A DNA stretch of 38,797 bases from a virus. The translations under genes were made by a program, and so were the position numbers. Location: positions 1 through 38,797 of IMG/VR virus record IMGVR_UViG_3300045119_000374; one strand, 5' to 3'. The notes beneath the pieces were generated by a model. It had not been told where the DNA came from and made no database searches. It saw only the letters and a list, made by a program, of their open reading frames with translations. Shown here one piece after another: positions 22,694-29,842 of the stretch (the first letter of the stretch is position 1; each line of letters opens with the position of its first letter).

Positions 22694-23818
22694 CCTGTAG
22701 TTGAGCTTCTCGACTACTTTCTCGCCTTTTTCGGTAAGTGTCCACTGCGCTCCCTTGCGGATGCGGACGATCAGTTTGTCCTCGGAAAGCGTGGAAATAG
22801 CCCGTTGCACGCGCCATTTCAGGGGTTGGTCGTTGTCGTCGATCCATCCGGCGTGTCGGCAGATCTGGGCGTATGACCAGTCTGGGTATGTGTTAAGCGC
22901 CCACAGGACGACGTCTTCGTTCGCGAGAGTCTGTTTGCCGTGGTCGGCGACGGCTTCCTCGGACATGGGTTCGGCGATGATGGTCATCTCGGGCCGGTCG
23001 TTTTCGTCGATCAGTCCGGTTTCCACTTTGCGTAGGCGGTAGCCGAGGGGGGAGAAGTCCGGCCCCCGGATTTTGCCGCACCAGTGCAGTTCGGTGACTT
23101 CGCCTTGTTCGTCGGACCAGAGCACGAGGTTGCCGTCCAGTTCGTTCAGGAACGCGCCGCCGCCCCGTGGCAGCAGGTTGCCGCGCGCGGCGCCCTTGAC
23201 GGGGTGTGAGAGGGCGACGACGGCGGGGTTGCCTGGGCAGTCGTGCAGGGTTCGCAGCGTCCTGGCGTAGCCTCCGGCCTGCACGTTGGAGTTCTCATCG
23301 TCGCCGGGGAAGAAGCTGGAAGCGGTATCACCGATGATGAGGGCGAGATCGATGCCGAGGCCGGTGATGGCTTTCCGCAGTGCCTCGACCTCCTCCTCGG
23401 CGAACGGGAACGCTCCGGGGAGCACGTAGGGCAGTTGGTTGAGTGGGATTTTGCAGGCTTTTGCCATGCCGATCATGCGGGCTTCGAGGTCGGCGGGATT
23501 TTCGCCGGCCAGGATGAGGACGTTACCCAGGAACGTGCCGAGGTTGCCGATTGATCGGCCGGCGTGGATCATGCAGGCGTTGAACAGCCAGACGGCGGTT
23601 TTGCCGTGTCCGGTGAGTGAGGTGCATGCGTAGAGGCGTCCGCGTTGGACGATGCCATCGATAAGCCATACCGGCGGCACATGGCTGGCGATGAACTCGG
23701 CGCCGGTCAGGATGCGGTTGACGCCTTTCTGGGGTTCGGGAGGTGGCTTTGTCCCGCCGCTTTCGTAGGCCTGTCGGATCTTTTCGCGGCGTGTTTTTTC
23801 GCCGTCGTCATGGGCCAT
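22688..23818 (-). CDS. RepA-like hexameric replicative helicase
   Basis: The protein has 376 residues and starts MAHDDGEKTRREKIRQAYES. The Walker A is SLTGHGKT (67-74), the Walker B LALIIGDT (158-165), and an ALSHPVKGA segment (202-210) with the conserved His follows, as in the AAA_25/RepA RecA-fold helicases of IncQ plasmids and phages. A winged-helix-like domain is at the C-terminus (about 300-376, W-x-VQRAISTLSEDKLIVRIR). It likely unwinds DNA at the phage origin, which lies directly downstream. It is the last gene of the leftward recombination-replication operon and overlaps its neighbour by 11 bases. Confidence 0.85.
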   Translation of the reverse strand: MAHDDGEKTRREKIRQAYESGGTKPPPEPQKGVNRILTGAEFIASHVPPVWLIDGIVQRGRLYACTSLTGHGKTAVWLFNACMIHAGRSIGNLGTFLGNVLILAGENPADLEARMIGMAKACKIPLNQLPYVLPGAFPFAEEEVEALRKAITGLGIDLALIIGDTASSFFPGDDENSNVQAGGYARTLRTLHDCPGNPAVVALSHPVKGAARGNLLPRGGGAFLNELDGNLVLWSDEQGEVTELHWCGKIRGPDFSPLGYRLRKVETGLIDENDRPEMTIIAEPMSEEAVADHGKQTLANEDVVLWALNTYPDWSYAQICRHAGWIDDNDQPLKWRVQRAISTLSEDKLIVRIRKGAQWTLTEKGEKVVEKLNYRW

Positions 23819-24173
23819 GTCCCCTCCTCCTGGCGTCGGGCAGGGTGTCGTAGATCGTCTCCGTTACGATCGCGGTGACCTCCGGCTCATCCAGGGTTTG
23901 TGATTGGTTGATGTCGTGGGCCTGCGCCATGATGGCGTTCCACGGCAGGCGGGCGCGGGCGTTGGCCGTGGTCAGTTCGCGGATACGCAGCCGTAGCTGG
24001 TCGCGTGTGTGTCGCCAGATGGCGGCGGATTCCCGCATTTCCCTGGCGTGTCGGGCGGCTTCATCGATGTCGGAATATCTTGCCAGTATCGCGACATCGG
24101 CGAGCGTCAGGGTGAGCCACTCCCGCGCGACGGCGTAGCCGAGTTCGGCGGCGAAGGAAGGGTGGTTTGACAT
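23808..24173 (-). CDS. Small helical protein before the helicase
   Basis: The protein has 121 residues; ATG 24173 overlaps the upstream stop as TGATG. It is helical with an Arg-rich stretch (WRHTRDQLRLRIRELTTANARA) and an acidic C-terminus. Position between the nuclease and helicase genes suggests a replication accessory, such as a helicase loader, but no motif supports it. Confidence 0.65.
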   Translation of the reverse strand: MSNHPSFAAELGYAVAREWLTLTLADVAILARYSDIDEAARHAREMRESAAIWRHTRDQLRLRIRELTTANARARLPWNAIMAQAHDINQSQTLDEPEVTAIVTETIYDTLPDARRRGHGP

Positions 24174-25345
24174 CAGGCGAGTGCCTGTCGGCACAATGCG
24201 TCGCCGCGATCTTCAAGCACGACGTCGATCGGTCGGCGGAAGCCTATCCTCGGGTTTGTCGTGGTCATCCAGAGTTCGGCCAGATCGGCTCGCCCGAGTT
24301 TTGCCATGGCGGCGCGCCGTAGCGCGTCACGGGCAACCTGTCTGGCTTCATTGATCTGGGCCAGTTTTCCCTCTTTCTCGCGGATCAGGCTGGCGGCCCA
24401 GGCGCAGAATTCTCCGAGGTTCGGTGTGTCGCCTTCGAAGCCTCCCTGGTTTCGCCATTGGCTGACGCGTTGCTCGGTCCAGAGTTCGGCGACCGTATCA
24501 TCGTTGAAGTGTGCTTTGGCGACCGAGACGACCATGGCCCTGGCTCTGCCGATGGCCCGTGTCTTGGCGGCGTTCGTCTCCTGCTCTTTCCTGGCGGTGA
24601 CCTGTCGCTCGGCCTGCTGTTGTTCTTCCCATAGCGCCCATTGCGTCATGAGTTTGGCCCGTTCGCCGGCCATGGCGGCCTCGAGGTCTTGTTCGGCTTT
24701 GAGGCGTGCCGCTTCGGTCACGGCGGCCTCTGCTCGCGCGGCTTGTTCGAGTCTGTTGAACAGCCAGTGGCGCGGCGCTTCTCTGAAGATCGCCTGCCAG
24801 ATGGTTTCCTCGGTGACTTCCCGGCGATGGAATGAGCCGAGGTCGATCTCCATGGCTGGTGCGGCTCGTTGCCGTAGTTTCTCGATTTTGTCTTCGTCGG
24901 CTTTGTGGGTGACGGCGACCTCGATGATGAGGTCGTGACCCTCGAAGTTGGCGACGATGTCGGGCCGCAGCCCATCGATCCATTGCTCGAGGCGGATATC
25001 GGTCAGTGCGAGGTCGCGCGGGTCTGCCACGTGTCGGAACGTATTTCCGACCGTGACGTATACGCCTGGGATCATGATGACCCCGTGTTTTTCGATCAGT
25101 TCCTTGGCGAGGAGGTGCACCATGCTCTCGAAGCCGGTGGTGCAGATGCTGTCGGCGAGATGGGCGAAGTGGTGACGTATGATGAGGCCCTGTTTGGCGA
25201 CGAGTGGTCGTCGGCATCCGGGGCATATGCAGTCGCACGCGAGGCCTCGCGGCACGTCGCTGACCGGGACCAGCTTGCCGTCTGGTCCGAGGCCGTAGGG
25301 TAGGGCTACGTCGGTTGGAAGGAATGACGGTGGCGCGTCAGACAT
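24173..25345 (-). CDS. CoiA-like nuclease with a C-terminal DUF2384-like tail
   Basis: The protein has 390 residues. The N-terminus holds a zinc-finger type CDCICPGC (37-44) then LIIRHHFAH, as in CoiA-type competence proteins. RPDI (127-130) then IIEVAVTHK (140-148) is a PD-(D/E)XK nuclease core with Asp129, Glu142 and Lys148, with Glu74 upstream. A long Ala/Glu/Gln coiled coil (about 205-265) separates it from a C-terminal LAELWMTTTNPRIGFRRPID segment that resembles the MbcA/ParS/Xre (DUF2384) fold. It lies between RecT and helicase genes, so a recombination or DNA-processing nuclease is likely. The DUF2384 match is tentative. Confidence 0.8.
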   Translation of the reverse strand: MSDAPPSFLPTDVALPYGLGPDGKLVPVSDVPRGLACDCICPGCRRPLVAKQGLIIRHHFAHLADSICTTGFESMVHLLAKELIEKHGVIMIPGVYVTVGNTFRHVADPRDLALTDIRLEQWIDGLRPDIVANFEGHDLIIEVAVTHKADEDKIEKLRQRAAPAMEIDLGSFHRREVTEETIWQAIFREAPRHWLFNRLEQAARAEAAVTEAARLKAEQDLEAAMAGERAKLMTQWALWEEQQQAERQVTARKEQETNAAKTRAIGRARAMVVSVAKAHFNDDTVAELWTEQRVSQWRNQGGFEGDTPNLGEFCAWAASLIREKEGKLAQINEARQVARDALRRAAMAKLGRADLAELWMTTTNPRIGFRRPIDVVLEDRGDALCRQALA

Positions 25346-25357
25346 GGCGCTCCCCGG

Positions 25358-26278
25358 TTATGCTGGCGCCGGCTCGCGGAACGGATCGGTCGCGGGGTCG
25401 GCGAAAACGCCATCGTCCTCTGGCGCGGAAGTCTCAGTGGCGGCGGTGCGGCGGATTGCCTCCGAGATGATATGGTTCAGCCGGTCCTTGGCGGCGGGAC
25501 CGAAGCGGTCCAGGGCCAGTTGGACGTCACTCCTCGCCAGTATGGCGTCCACTTCCTCGCCGCCCTCGCAGGCGGCCAGTTCCAGCCCGACCGCGTCCAC
25601 GAACTGGCCTTGTGTTGGGCGTTTGGGTTGCTCGACGACCACGGCGACCGGATCGGGCGTGCCGGCGGCGTGCTGCACCGTTTGGCGTTCGGGTGGCGCC
25701 GGATCGTGCGTTGCGGGCGCGGCGTCGAGCGTGGTGCCCCGGAACGTGTCGCGGACGGTCTGGGCGTCGAACTCCTCCGGCGAATACACGCCCAGCATCA
25801 CCTCGGGGGCGTGTCTGCGAGCCCAGACCCGCGCCGCGTGATACGTCAACATTTGGTCGGGGCTCTTCTTCCAGTGTTCGTTGTCGGTCCTGGCGCTGGC
25901 GAGCGTGACGACGACCTCGCGTGGCTTGTCCTCGCCGCGCATGATGCCGCGCGCCGTGACGGCCCTGGTCGCGTCCTCGCCGCTGAACTCGTAATCGAGC
26001 CGCCCTTGGAGGACGCCGCTGGCGTTTATGGCGGCGGAAACCAGTTTCCCCTCGTAGCTGATGCGTCCGCGCACGATCGCCGTGCATTGTGCGACGGCAA
26101 AAGGCGACATGCCCCAACGGCAGGCCTGCTCGATCACCATGAGCATGTCGGACGGATTGCGGAGATGCTCTGGCACCATCTTGCCTCTCGCCATCATCTC
26201 CGCGAGACGCATGGCGTCGGTGAGGTTCTGCGGGATCAGGCCGGAGCCGTTGCCGCCGGTTGTCGTGATCGCATTCAT
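25358..26278 (-). CDS. recT: RecT single-strand annealing protein
   Basis: The protein has 306 residues and begins MNAITTTGGNGSGLIPQNLT. The RecT core is clear: WGMSPFAVAQCTAIVRGRIS, YEGKLVSAAINASGVLQGRL, DYEFSGEDATR, and MLTYHAARVWARRHAPEVML. RecT anneals complementary strands in phage recombination and genome concatemer formation. The C-terminal third is Pro-rich with a helical end. It overlaps the inserted HNH gene as ATGA and is followed by a CoiA-like nuclease that may stand in for the usual exonuclease. Confidence 0.9.
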   Translation of the reverse strand: MNAITTTGGNGSGLIPQNLTDAMRLAEMMARGKMVPEHLRNPSDMLMVIEQACRWGMSPFAVAQCTAIVRGRISYEGKLVSAAINASGVLQGRLDYEFSGEDATRAVTARGIMRGEDKPREVVVTLASARTDNEHWKKSPDQMLTYHAARVWARRHAPEVMLGVYSPEEFDAQTVRDTFRGTTLDAAPATHDPAPPERQTVQHAAGTPDPVAVVVEQPKRPTQGQFVDAVGLELAACEGGEEVDAILARSDVQLALDRFGPAAKDRLNHIISEAIRRTAATETSAPEDDGVFADPATDPFREPAPA

Positions 26279-26751
26279 GGGATGTGGCTCCAGGTCTGGC
26301 CGTGCCGGACCAAATAAATTACGCGGGGAGTGACGTTCAGTTGACGAGCCAGAACAACGCCGTTTTCAGCGCTGGCCTTGATCATTTTCACGTCGTCGTC
26401 AGTTAATTTGGCGTTGTGATTGGCCGCGCCACGGTTAGGATTTGTCCGGTGCCTGCCTTTACTAAGCATGTCTTTGGTGTTGTCGTCAGCGGTCCCAAGG
26501 AACAAATGGGTTGGATTAACGCACAGCCTGACGTCGCAATGGTGCAGCACCATCATACCGTCGGGGATGGCGCCAACGTGAAGTTGGTAGGAAACGCGGT
26601 GCGCTGAGGCTTTGGTCTGCCCGAACGCATAAAGTTTCCCATAACCGACGTCGGACATGGTTCCGCGCCACAGCCAGCAACCTGAGTTTGGCTCAGGCAT
26701 CCATTGCATGGCGAAACGTTGCTCGACGGTCATGTCGCGGGGGCGGACCAT
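26275..26751 (-). CDS. HNH homing endonuclease with C-terminal HTH
   Basis: The protein has 158 residues. It starts MVRPRDMTVEQRFAMQWMPE and contains GCWLWRGTMSDVGYG, then HRVSYQLHVGAIPDG and the HNH signature VLHHCDVRLCVNPTHLFLGT with TADDNTKDM. The C-terminal NHNAKLTDDDVKMIKASAEN and QLNVTPRVIYLVRHGQTW resemble the helix-turn-helix of such nucleases. Both ends overlap their neighbours (TGATG and ATGA), so it fits the operon perfectly despite being a mobile gene. It is a relative of the tandem HNH gene at 9689. Confidence 0.85.
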   Translation of the reverse strand: MVRPRDMTVEQRFAMQWMPEPNSGCWLWRGTMSDVGYGKLYAFGQTKASAHRVSYQLHVGAIPDGMMVLHHCDVRLCVNPTHLFLGTADDNTKDMLSKGRHRTNPNRGAANHNAKLTDDDVKMIKASAENGVVLARQLNVTPRVIYLVRHGQTWSHIP

Positions 26752-27287
26752 CAGCGGGTCCTCAGTGCGATTGTTGGCGCTGCGTTGGTGAGTTCGCAGC
26801 CGGGGACGGCAACGCCCTCTTTCATCACGGCCAGGATGGTGCGTTTGTCGGGTTGCCGGGTGACCACGGTTTCAACGTAGATCTCGGGCACGGCGTCGAG
26901 ATCAGTGACTTTGACCGAGGGTGTGCCTTGGCGAACGGATGCGGTGACATCCTCCAGTTCCAGCTTCCTGAGCCCGGTGCTGTCCATGACGGCGAAGGCT
27001 GTTGCCCGCATGGTCTGTGCGCGGTTCTTGAACCGGCCCGCGCGCTCCCGCATGGCTTCGATCCGTTCGGCGGCGGCGTCGGCCATGGACTCCGCGTGCA
27101 CCGCGCCGCGCACGAGGCGGGCCAGGATCTCCCCGAGCTCGCCTTCCTCGGGGCCGAGAAGTTCAACCAGCATGGCCTCGTCATGCTCAAGCGCGGGGTC
27201 TTCGGCCAGCAGCCGTTCGCGGGCCGCGTGCCATGCGCTGAGGGCGACCTCCACGCGATAGCCGGTTGGCGGGCGGATTTCGTTCAT
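26751..27287 (-). CDS. Gp157-family protein
   Basis: The protein has 178 residues and starts MNEIRPPTGYRVEVALSAWH. It matches the Gp157 pattern of siphovirus and temperate phages: a helical, acidic first half (ARERLLAEDPALEHDEAMLV), a MRERAGRFKNRAQTMRATAF stretch, the LRKLELEDVTASVRQGTPSV segment and a VPEIYVETVVTRQPDKRTIL ending. Gp157 is associated with phage recombination genes and phage resistance; its biochemical role is not settled. It is the first gene of the leftward operon, with AGGA eight bases before ATG and a strong promoter upstream. Confidence 0.82.
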   Translation of the reverse strand: MNEIRPPTGYRVEVALSAWHAARERLLAEDPALEHDEAMLVELLGPEEGELGEILARLVRGAVHAESMADAAAERIEAMRERAGRFKNRAQTMRATAFAVMDSTGLRKLELEDVTASVRQGTPSVKVTDLDAVPEIYVETVVTRQPDKRTILAVMKEGVAVPGCELTNAAPTIALRTR

Positions 27288-27310
27288 GTGGTGCGTCCTT
27301 TATGTTTAAT

Positions 27311-27364
27311 CCACACCATGATTACACTACACACCTGTTGCATGTCAACGCGGATGTGTGGTAG
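27311..27364. promoter_or_regulatory. Divergent promoters with GTGTGG-type repeats
   Basis: Leftward promoter: TTGACA (27348-27343), then TGTAAT (27326-27321) after 16 bases, matching consensus at 6 and 5 positions. A weaker rightward one, TTGCAT (27338-27343) and TAGATG (27362-27367), overlaps it. GGTGTGTAG (27335-27327, minus), GGTGTGG (27317-27311, minus) and TGTGTGGTAG (27355-27364, plus) are similar sites near the -10 and -35. They may bind the ribbon-helix-helix protein encoded at 27375. Confidence 0.68.
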
Positions 27365-27374
27365 ATGGCGTCCC

Positions 27375-27578
27375 ATGAGCAGAAAGATTGAACCCATGGA
27401 TGAGCCAGCAGCCCGCCCGGCGGCACCCAAAACGCTGAGGATGCAACTCGTCATTTCACCGAGTCTCGTGCGTAAGGTGGACGCGTGGCGGGGACGTCAG
27501 GAGGACGTTCCGAATCGGTCGAAGGCGATCCGCTTGCTGATCGAGCATTCGCTGGAGGATCAACGCCAGGAAGCCTGA
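27375..27578 (+). CDS. Ribbon-helix-helix repressor
   Basis: The protein has 67 residues and starts MSRKIEPMDEPAARPAAPKT. The segment LRMQLVISPSLVRKVDAWRG then NRSKAIRLLIEHSLEDQ is a ribbon-helix-helix (CopG/Arc type) DNA-binding domain. It is encoded divergently from the leftward recombination operon, and no Shine-Dalgarno is visible; ATG is seven bases after the putative -10, so the message may be leaderless. An antitoxin role is possible but no toxin partner was found. Its 3' end overlaps a minus-strand gene by 128 bases. Confidence 0.8.
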   Translation: MSRKIEPMDEPAARPAAPKTLRMQLVISPSLVRKVDAWRGRQEDVPNRSKAIRLLIEHSLEDQRQEA

Positions 27579-27768
27579 GCCAGTCCGGCACTGGCACGTC
27601 GGGCTGTGGCACGGCGCGCGGATCAGCGAGGATGGCGGCGGCGAAATCGAAGGGTTCGGGCGATGGGCGAAGGTTGGCAGTGTTGGGCGGCTTTGTTCCT
27701 GTCGCTTCTTGCGTTGGTGCTGTCCGCGCTGAGCGTGTGGATACGAACAATTCCATCTGCCGGGTCAT
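27451..27768 (-). CDS. Small Pro-rich protein, antisense to the RHH gene
   Basis: The protein has 105 residues, is Pro-rich and low in structure, and starts MTRQMELFVSTRSARTAPTQ; ATG 27768 overlaps the previous stop as ATGA. A short segment (PFDFAAAILADPRAVP) may form a helix. The 3' part lies antisense to the RHH gene (27451-27578). The overlap makes this call less secure: either both are real or the end of the frame is open by chance. No family is recognised. Confidence 0.55.
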   Translation of the reverse strand: MTRQMELFVSTRSARTAPTQEATGTKPPNTANLRPSPEPFDFAAAILADPRAVPQPDVPVPDWLRLPGVDPPANARSASGSPSTDSERPPDVPATRPPYARDSVK

Positions 27769-28175
27769 CTCGTCGCGTCCTCGTTCCGTCCCCGGATCGG
27801 TGAGGGCCGCTTCGGTAGCTTCATGCGTTTACGTTGCCCGGCGATGGCGCTGACCGTCGATTTCAGCTCGCGCGCCATCTCCGAGAGCGTCAGCCCGCGC
27901 GCCGACAATTCGGCCAGTCGCAGGCGCGCCTCCTCCGACCATTCCGGGTTCCGCGTGATGCCATCCAGTTTCGGCGCTTCGTTGATGCGATATCGTTTAG
28001 AATCAATCCGTGTCAGACAGCCTTCGTCGCGCCATTGTTCCAGGATGGTTTTGACCCACTCATGGCCAATTCCGGTCGCCTCGGCGATCTGGCGCGGCGA
28101 GGCATGCAGGCTCCCCTCTGGGCCGCCCTGGCTATGCGCTACGATCCAGCCCCACACCTTCTCCCGCGCGTTCAT
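27765..28175 (-). CDS. GcrA-like regulator with winged-helix N-terminus
   Basis: The protein has 136 residues; ATG 28175 overlaps the upstream stop as ATGA. Residues 1-65 form a winged-helix type domain (PRQIAEATGIGHEWVKTILE, then WRDEGCLTRIDSKRYRI). Residues 77-122 (WSEEARLRLAELSARGLTLS, EMARELKSTVSAIAGQRKRM) resemble the helix-turn-helix of the alphaproteobacterial cell-cycle regulator GcrA, which reads GANTC methylation at promoters. GcrA proper is longer (about 170 residues) and has a sigma-factor-binding tail that I do not see. It is likely a host-promoter or phage-gene regulator; GANTC dependence is inference. Confidence 0.68.
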   Translation of the reverse strand: MNAREKVWGWIVAHSQGGPEGSLHASPRQIAEATGIGHEWVKTILEQWRDEGCLTRIDSKRYRINEAPKLDGITRNPEWSEEARLRLAELSARGLTLSEMARELKSTVSAIAGQRKRMKLPKRPSPIRGRNEDATR

Positions 28176-28372
28176 GGGCGCTCAGGCGCGAAGGAGAATG
28201 TCGCGGACTTCCATTTCCTGGACATCTCAGGCGTTCGATCCCACGCCTTTAGCGCGGCCTCGATGATCTTGCGTTGCTCGCGGTCGATCAGTTCATGATG
28301 GCCGGCGCGGCGACTGGCCTCGCTCTTCTGAGCAGGCGGCATGTCGATCCAGGCGATCCAGTGACCGGTCAT
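28172..28372 (-). CDS. Small protein, unknown
   Basis: The protein has 66 residues and starts MTGHWIAWIDMPPAQKSEAS; ATGA overlaps on both sides. It is basic (RRAGHHELIDREQRKIIEAA) with no motif. It stands in a run of small genes between RusA and the GcrA-like regulator. Confidence 0.68.
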   Translation of the reverse strand: MTGHWIAWIDMPPAQKSEASRRAGHHELIDREQRKIIEAALKAWDRTPEMSRKWKSATFSFAPERP

Positions 28373-28551
28373 TCCCTGAAGTCCTCATCATCGGGCTCTG
28401 GGTGGCAGAACGAGTTCAGCGCCTTGTGGCTAACGCGGCCGCAAGTCGAGCAGCGAAAGGCCATCCAGAGATTTTGCCGCCGGTCGGAGGCCGATACGAC
28501 GCGCCCGGTGTTCCAGCCGAACAGGTGCGCGATGGCGTGGATCAACTTCAT
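28369..28551 (-). CDS. Small zinc-binding-type protein
   Basis: The protein has 60 residues; ATG 28551 overlaps the RusA stop as ATGA, while an ATG at 28566 would also read. It contains CSTCGRVSH and a later Cys-His (NSFCHPE), a possible zinc site. The start is MKLIHAIAHLFGWNTGRVVS. No family is claimed. Confidence 0.65.
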   Translation of the reverse strand: MKLIHAIAHLFGWNTGRVVSASDRRQNLWMAFRCSTCGRVSHKALNSFCHPEPDDEDFRE

Positions 28552-29021
28552 GCCGGCATCTTCCACGTCAGCGCCCGCCGCTTCGGAGCGGCCCTGTGCA
28601 TCACCGGCCGCGCGCGTGGCCTCGTGCGTGCCGTCACCACGCCCGCTTCGGCGAGCGGCCAGAACGCCGCCATGCAGTCGGTTCTGTCGGCCGGCGTGAT
28701 ACTGATTCCGACGCAGTTCCTGTCATCGGAAATGATCTTCATGTTGGTAGCGAGGTCGAGGATTGGTTTTAAGTGATTGTCCAGGTCCATGCGTGAGCGA
28801 GGCACCTCGATGACGATGTTGAAGCGGCTGGTAATGGTCTCAAGCCCGACGATTTGCATCTTCACCGCCCATCCCGCTTCGTCGCGCCACGCTTTGTATT
28901 CCGGTGTCAGATCGCGGTGGCCGCGCCGCGTCACCTGCCGCGAGAACATGCGGTTGGCTGATGTGGGGCGCGGAAAATTAATGACCACGGCTGGCTGTTC
29001 GCTCACTTCGCCAGTTTCCAT
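28548..29021 (-). CDS. rusA: RusA-type Holliday-junction resolvase
   Basis: The protein has 157 residues with ATG 29021; a longer frame upstream is mostly out of place. VVINFPRPTSANRMF is the RusA opening and MDLDNHLKPILD (79-90) with IISDD (96-100) gives Asp79, Asp81, Lys85 and the paired Asp99/Asp100 of the RusA active site. RusA cuts four-way junctions during phage recombination and packaging. The C-terminus has an extra basic tail (RTRPRARPVMHRAAPKRRAL). It fits the recombination genes at RecT. Confidence 0.9.
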   Translation of the reverse strand: METGEVSEQPAVVINFPRPTSANRMFSRQVTRRGHRDLTPEYKAWRDEAGWAVKMQIVGLETITSRFNIVIEVPRSRMDLDNHLKPILDLATNMKIISDDRNCVGISITPADRTDCMAAFWPLAEAGVVTARTRPRARPVMHRAAPKRRALTWKMPA

Positions 29022-29236
29022 CCCGCGTTGAAGATCGGCCCCTCGTCGTCGAGCACGGGTTTTTGTCGGCTGCGCTGGATCACCAGCGGCGTCACGCAGA
29101 CCACGACACGAGACAATTTCAACTCGGTCTTTCGCCGGTCGGCCGCCTCCTTCGTTTCGAACGTCTCGCGCTCGATCGGCGGCATCGGGTCGCCGAACGC
29201 GTGCCGGCGAAAATCCTGCCACGATACTGTCCACAT
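29003..29236 (-). CDS. Small protein before RusA
   Basis: The protein has 77 residues; ATG 29236 follows GGAGG by about six bases, while a longer frame to 29278 has no such site. It starts MWTVSWQDFRRHAFGDPMPP and has a helix (ETKEAADRRKTELKLSRVVV) and a strand-rich end. No motif is recognised. It overlaps RusA by 19 bases. Confidence 0.68.
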   Translation of the reverse strand: MWTVSWQDFRRHAFGDPMPPIERETFETKEAADRRKTELKLSRVVVCVTPLVIQRSRQKPVLDDEGPIFNAGWKLAK

Positions 29237-29253
29237 CTCCCGCCTCCCTTGGT

Positions 29254-29463
29254 TCACGCGGTCTCGGTTTCCTCGCACGGATACATGTCCGGACGGATTT
29301 CACATCCGGGGATGCCAGTGAGCGCGGCCACGCGCGGGACGTGTCTGGCGGGCACCCGCCGCCACTGGGTGACGGCGGAGGGGACGATCCCCAGATGTTC
29401 AGCCAACCGACTGGGGCCGATCTTCTGAAGAACCTTGGTCAGGGGGGCGTCATAATCTGGCAT
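29254..29463 (-). CDS. Cro/YdaS-type regulator
   Basis: The protein has 69 residues and starts MPDYDAPLTKVLQKIGPSRL. The HTH reads SRLAEHLGIVPSAVTQWRRV, then PARHVPRVAALTG, followed by CEIRPDMYP; the VPA-x2-V..TGI-x..RPD-YP ending is characteristic of the YdaS/Cro group. It is divergent from the XRE gene and starts only six bases after a -10 box, with no real Shine-Dalgarno, so its message may be leaderless, as in lambda cI. It likely binds the shared operators. Confidence 0.85.
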   Translation of the reverse strand: MPDYDAPLTKVLQKIGPSRLAEHLGIVPSAVTQWRRVPARHVPRVAALTGIPGCEIRPDMYPCEETETA

Positions 29464-29469
29464 GACCTG

Positions 29470-29497
29470 AGTATGCAGGACTGCTGCATACGGTCAA
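29470..29497 (-). promoter_or_regulatory. Leftward switch promoter with embedded operator
   Basis: TTGACC (29497-29492) and CATACT (29475-29470) are 16 bases apart. The operator ATGCAG-N5-CTGCAT (29473-29489, within a 21-base GTATGCAG-N5-CTGCATAC) lies between them. ATG 29463 is six bases beyond the -10. A repressor bound here would block this promoter. Confidence 0.68.
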
Positions 29498-29514
29498 CCC
29501 ATCCATTTCCTGTC

Positions 29515-29544
29515 TTGCAGGGAATCTACATTCCGTCCCATATT
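29515..29544 (+). promoter_or_regulatory. Possible rightward promoter of the XRE repressor
   Basis: TTGCAG (29515-29520) and CATATT (29539-29544) are 18 bases apart; ATG 29552 is seven bases further, with no Shine-Dalgarno. The message would be leaderless. Moderate match only. Confidence 0.4.
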
Positions 29545-29551
29545 CCCGGCC

Positions 29552-29842
29552 ATGAGTGACGAGGTTATTTATAAGGTCGAGATAGGTCGCCGGCTGCGGG
29601 TCGCGATCGAGGCGATTGGCGAGACCCAGGCGGAGGTCGCGCGGGAACTGGGCATTTCTCCGACGAAGCTGGGGAACTGGTTACGCGGCGACCATTATCC
29701 CGCCCATTGGTTCATGAAATGCTTTTTCGACCGCTACGGGGTTTCAACGGAGTGGATTTTGCGCGGGATTGTTTCAGAGGCGCCTTCGGGATTGGCGAAG
29801 GCAATATGGCGCGCGGATCAGGCATCGCAGGCGGATCAATAG
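29552..29842 (+). CDS. XRE-family repressor
   Basis: The protein has 96 residues and starts MSDEVIYKVEIGRRLRVAIE. AIGETQAEVARELGISPTKL then GNWLRGDHYPAHWFMKCFFD is a clear XRE helix-turn-helix, ending with a RYGVSTEWILRG segment as in CI-like repressors. It lacks a C-terminal peptidase domain, so it would not be cleaved by RecA in the LexA manner. It lies opposite the Cro/YdaS-type gene and upstream of two operators. Which of the two keeps lysogeny is not known. Confidence 0.83.
   Translation: MSDEVIYKVEIGRRLRVAIEAIGETQAEVARELGISPTKLGNWLRGDHYPAHWFMKCFFDRYGVSTEWILRGIVSEAPSGLAKAIWRADQASQADQ

Noticed and set aside
27375-27578. Toxin-antitoxin pair with the RHH protein as antitoxin
   Set aside because: No adjacent toxin-like gene: the downstream partner is antisense and Pro-rich, so an operon repressor is the better reading.
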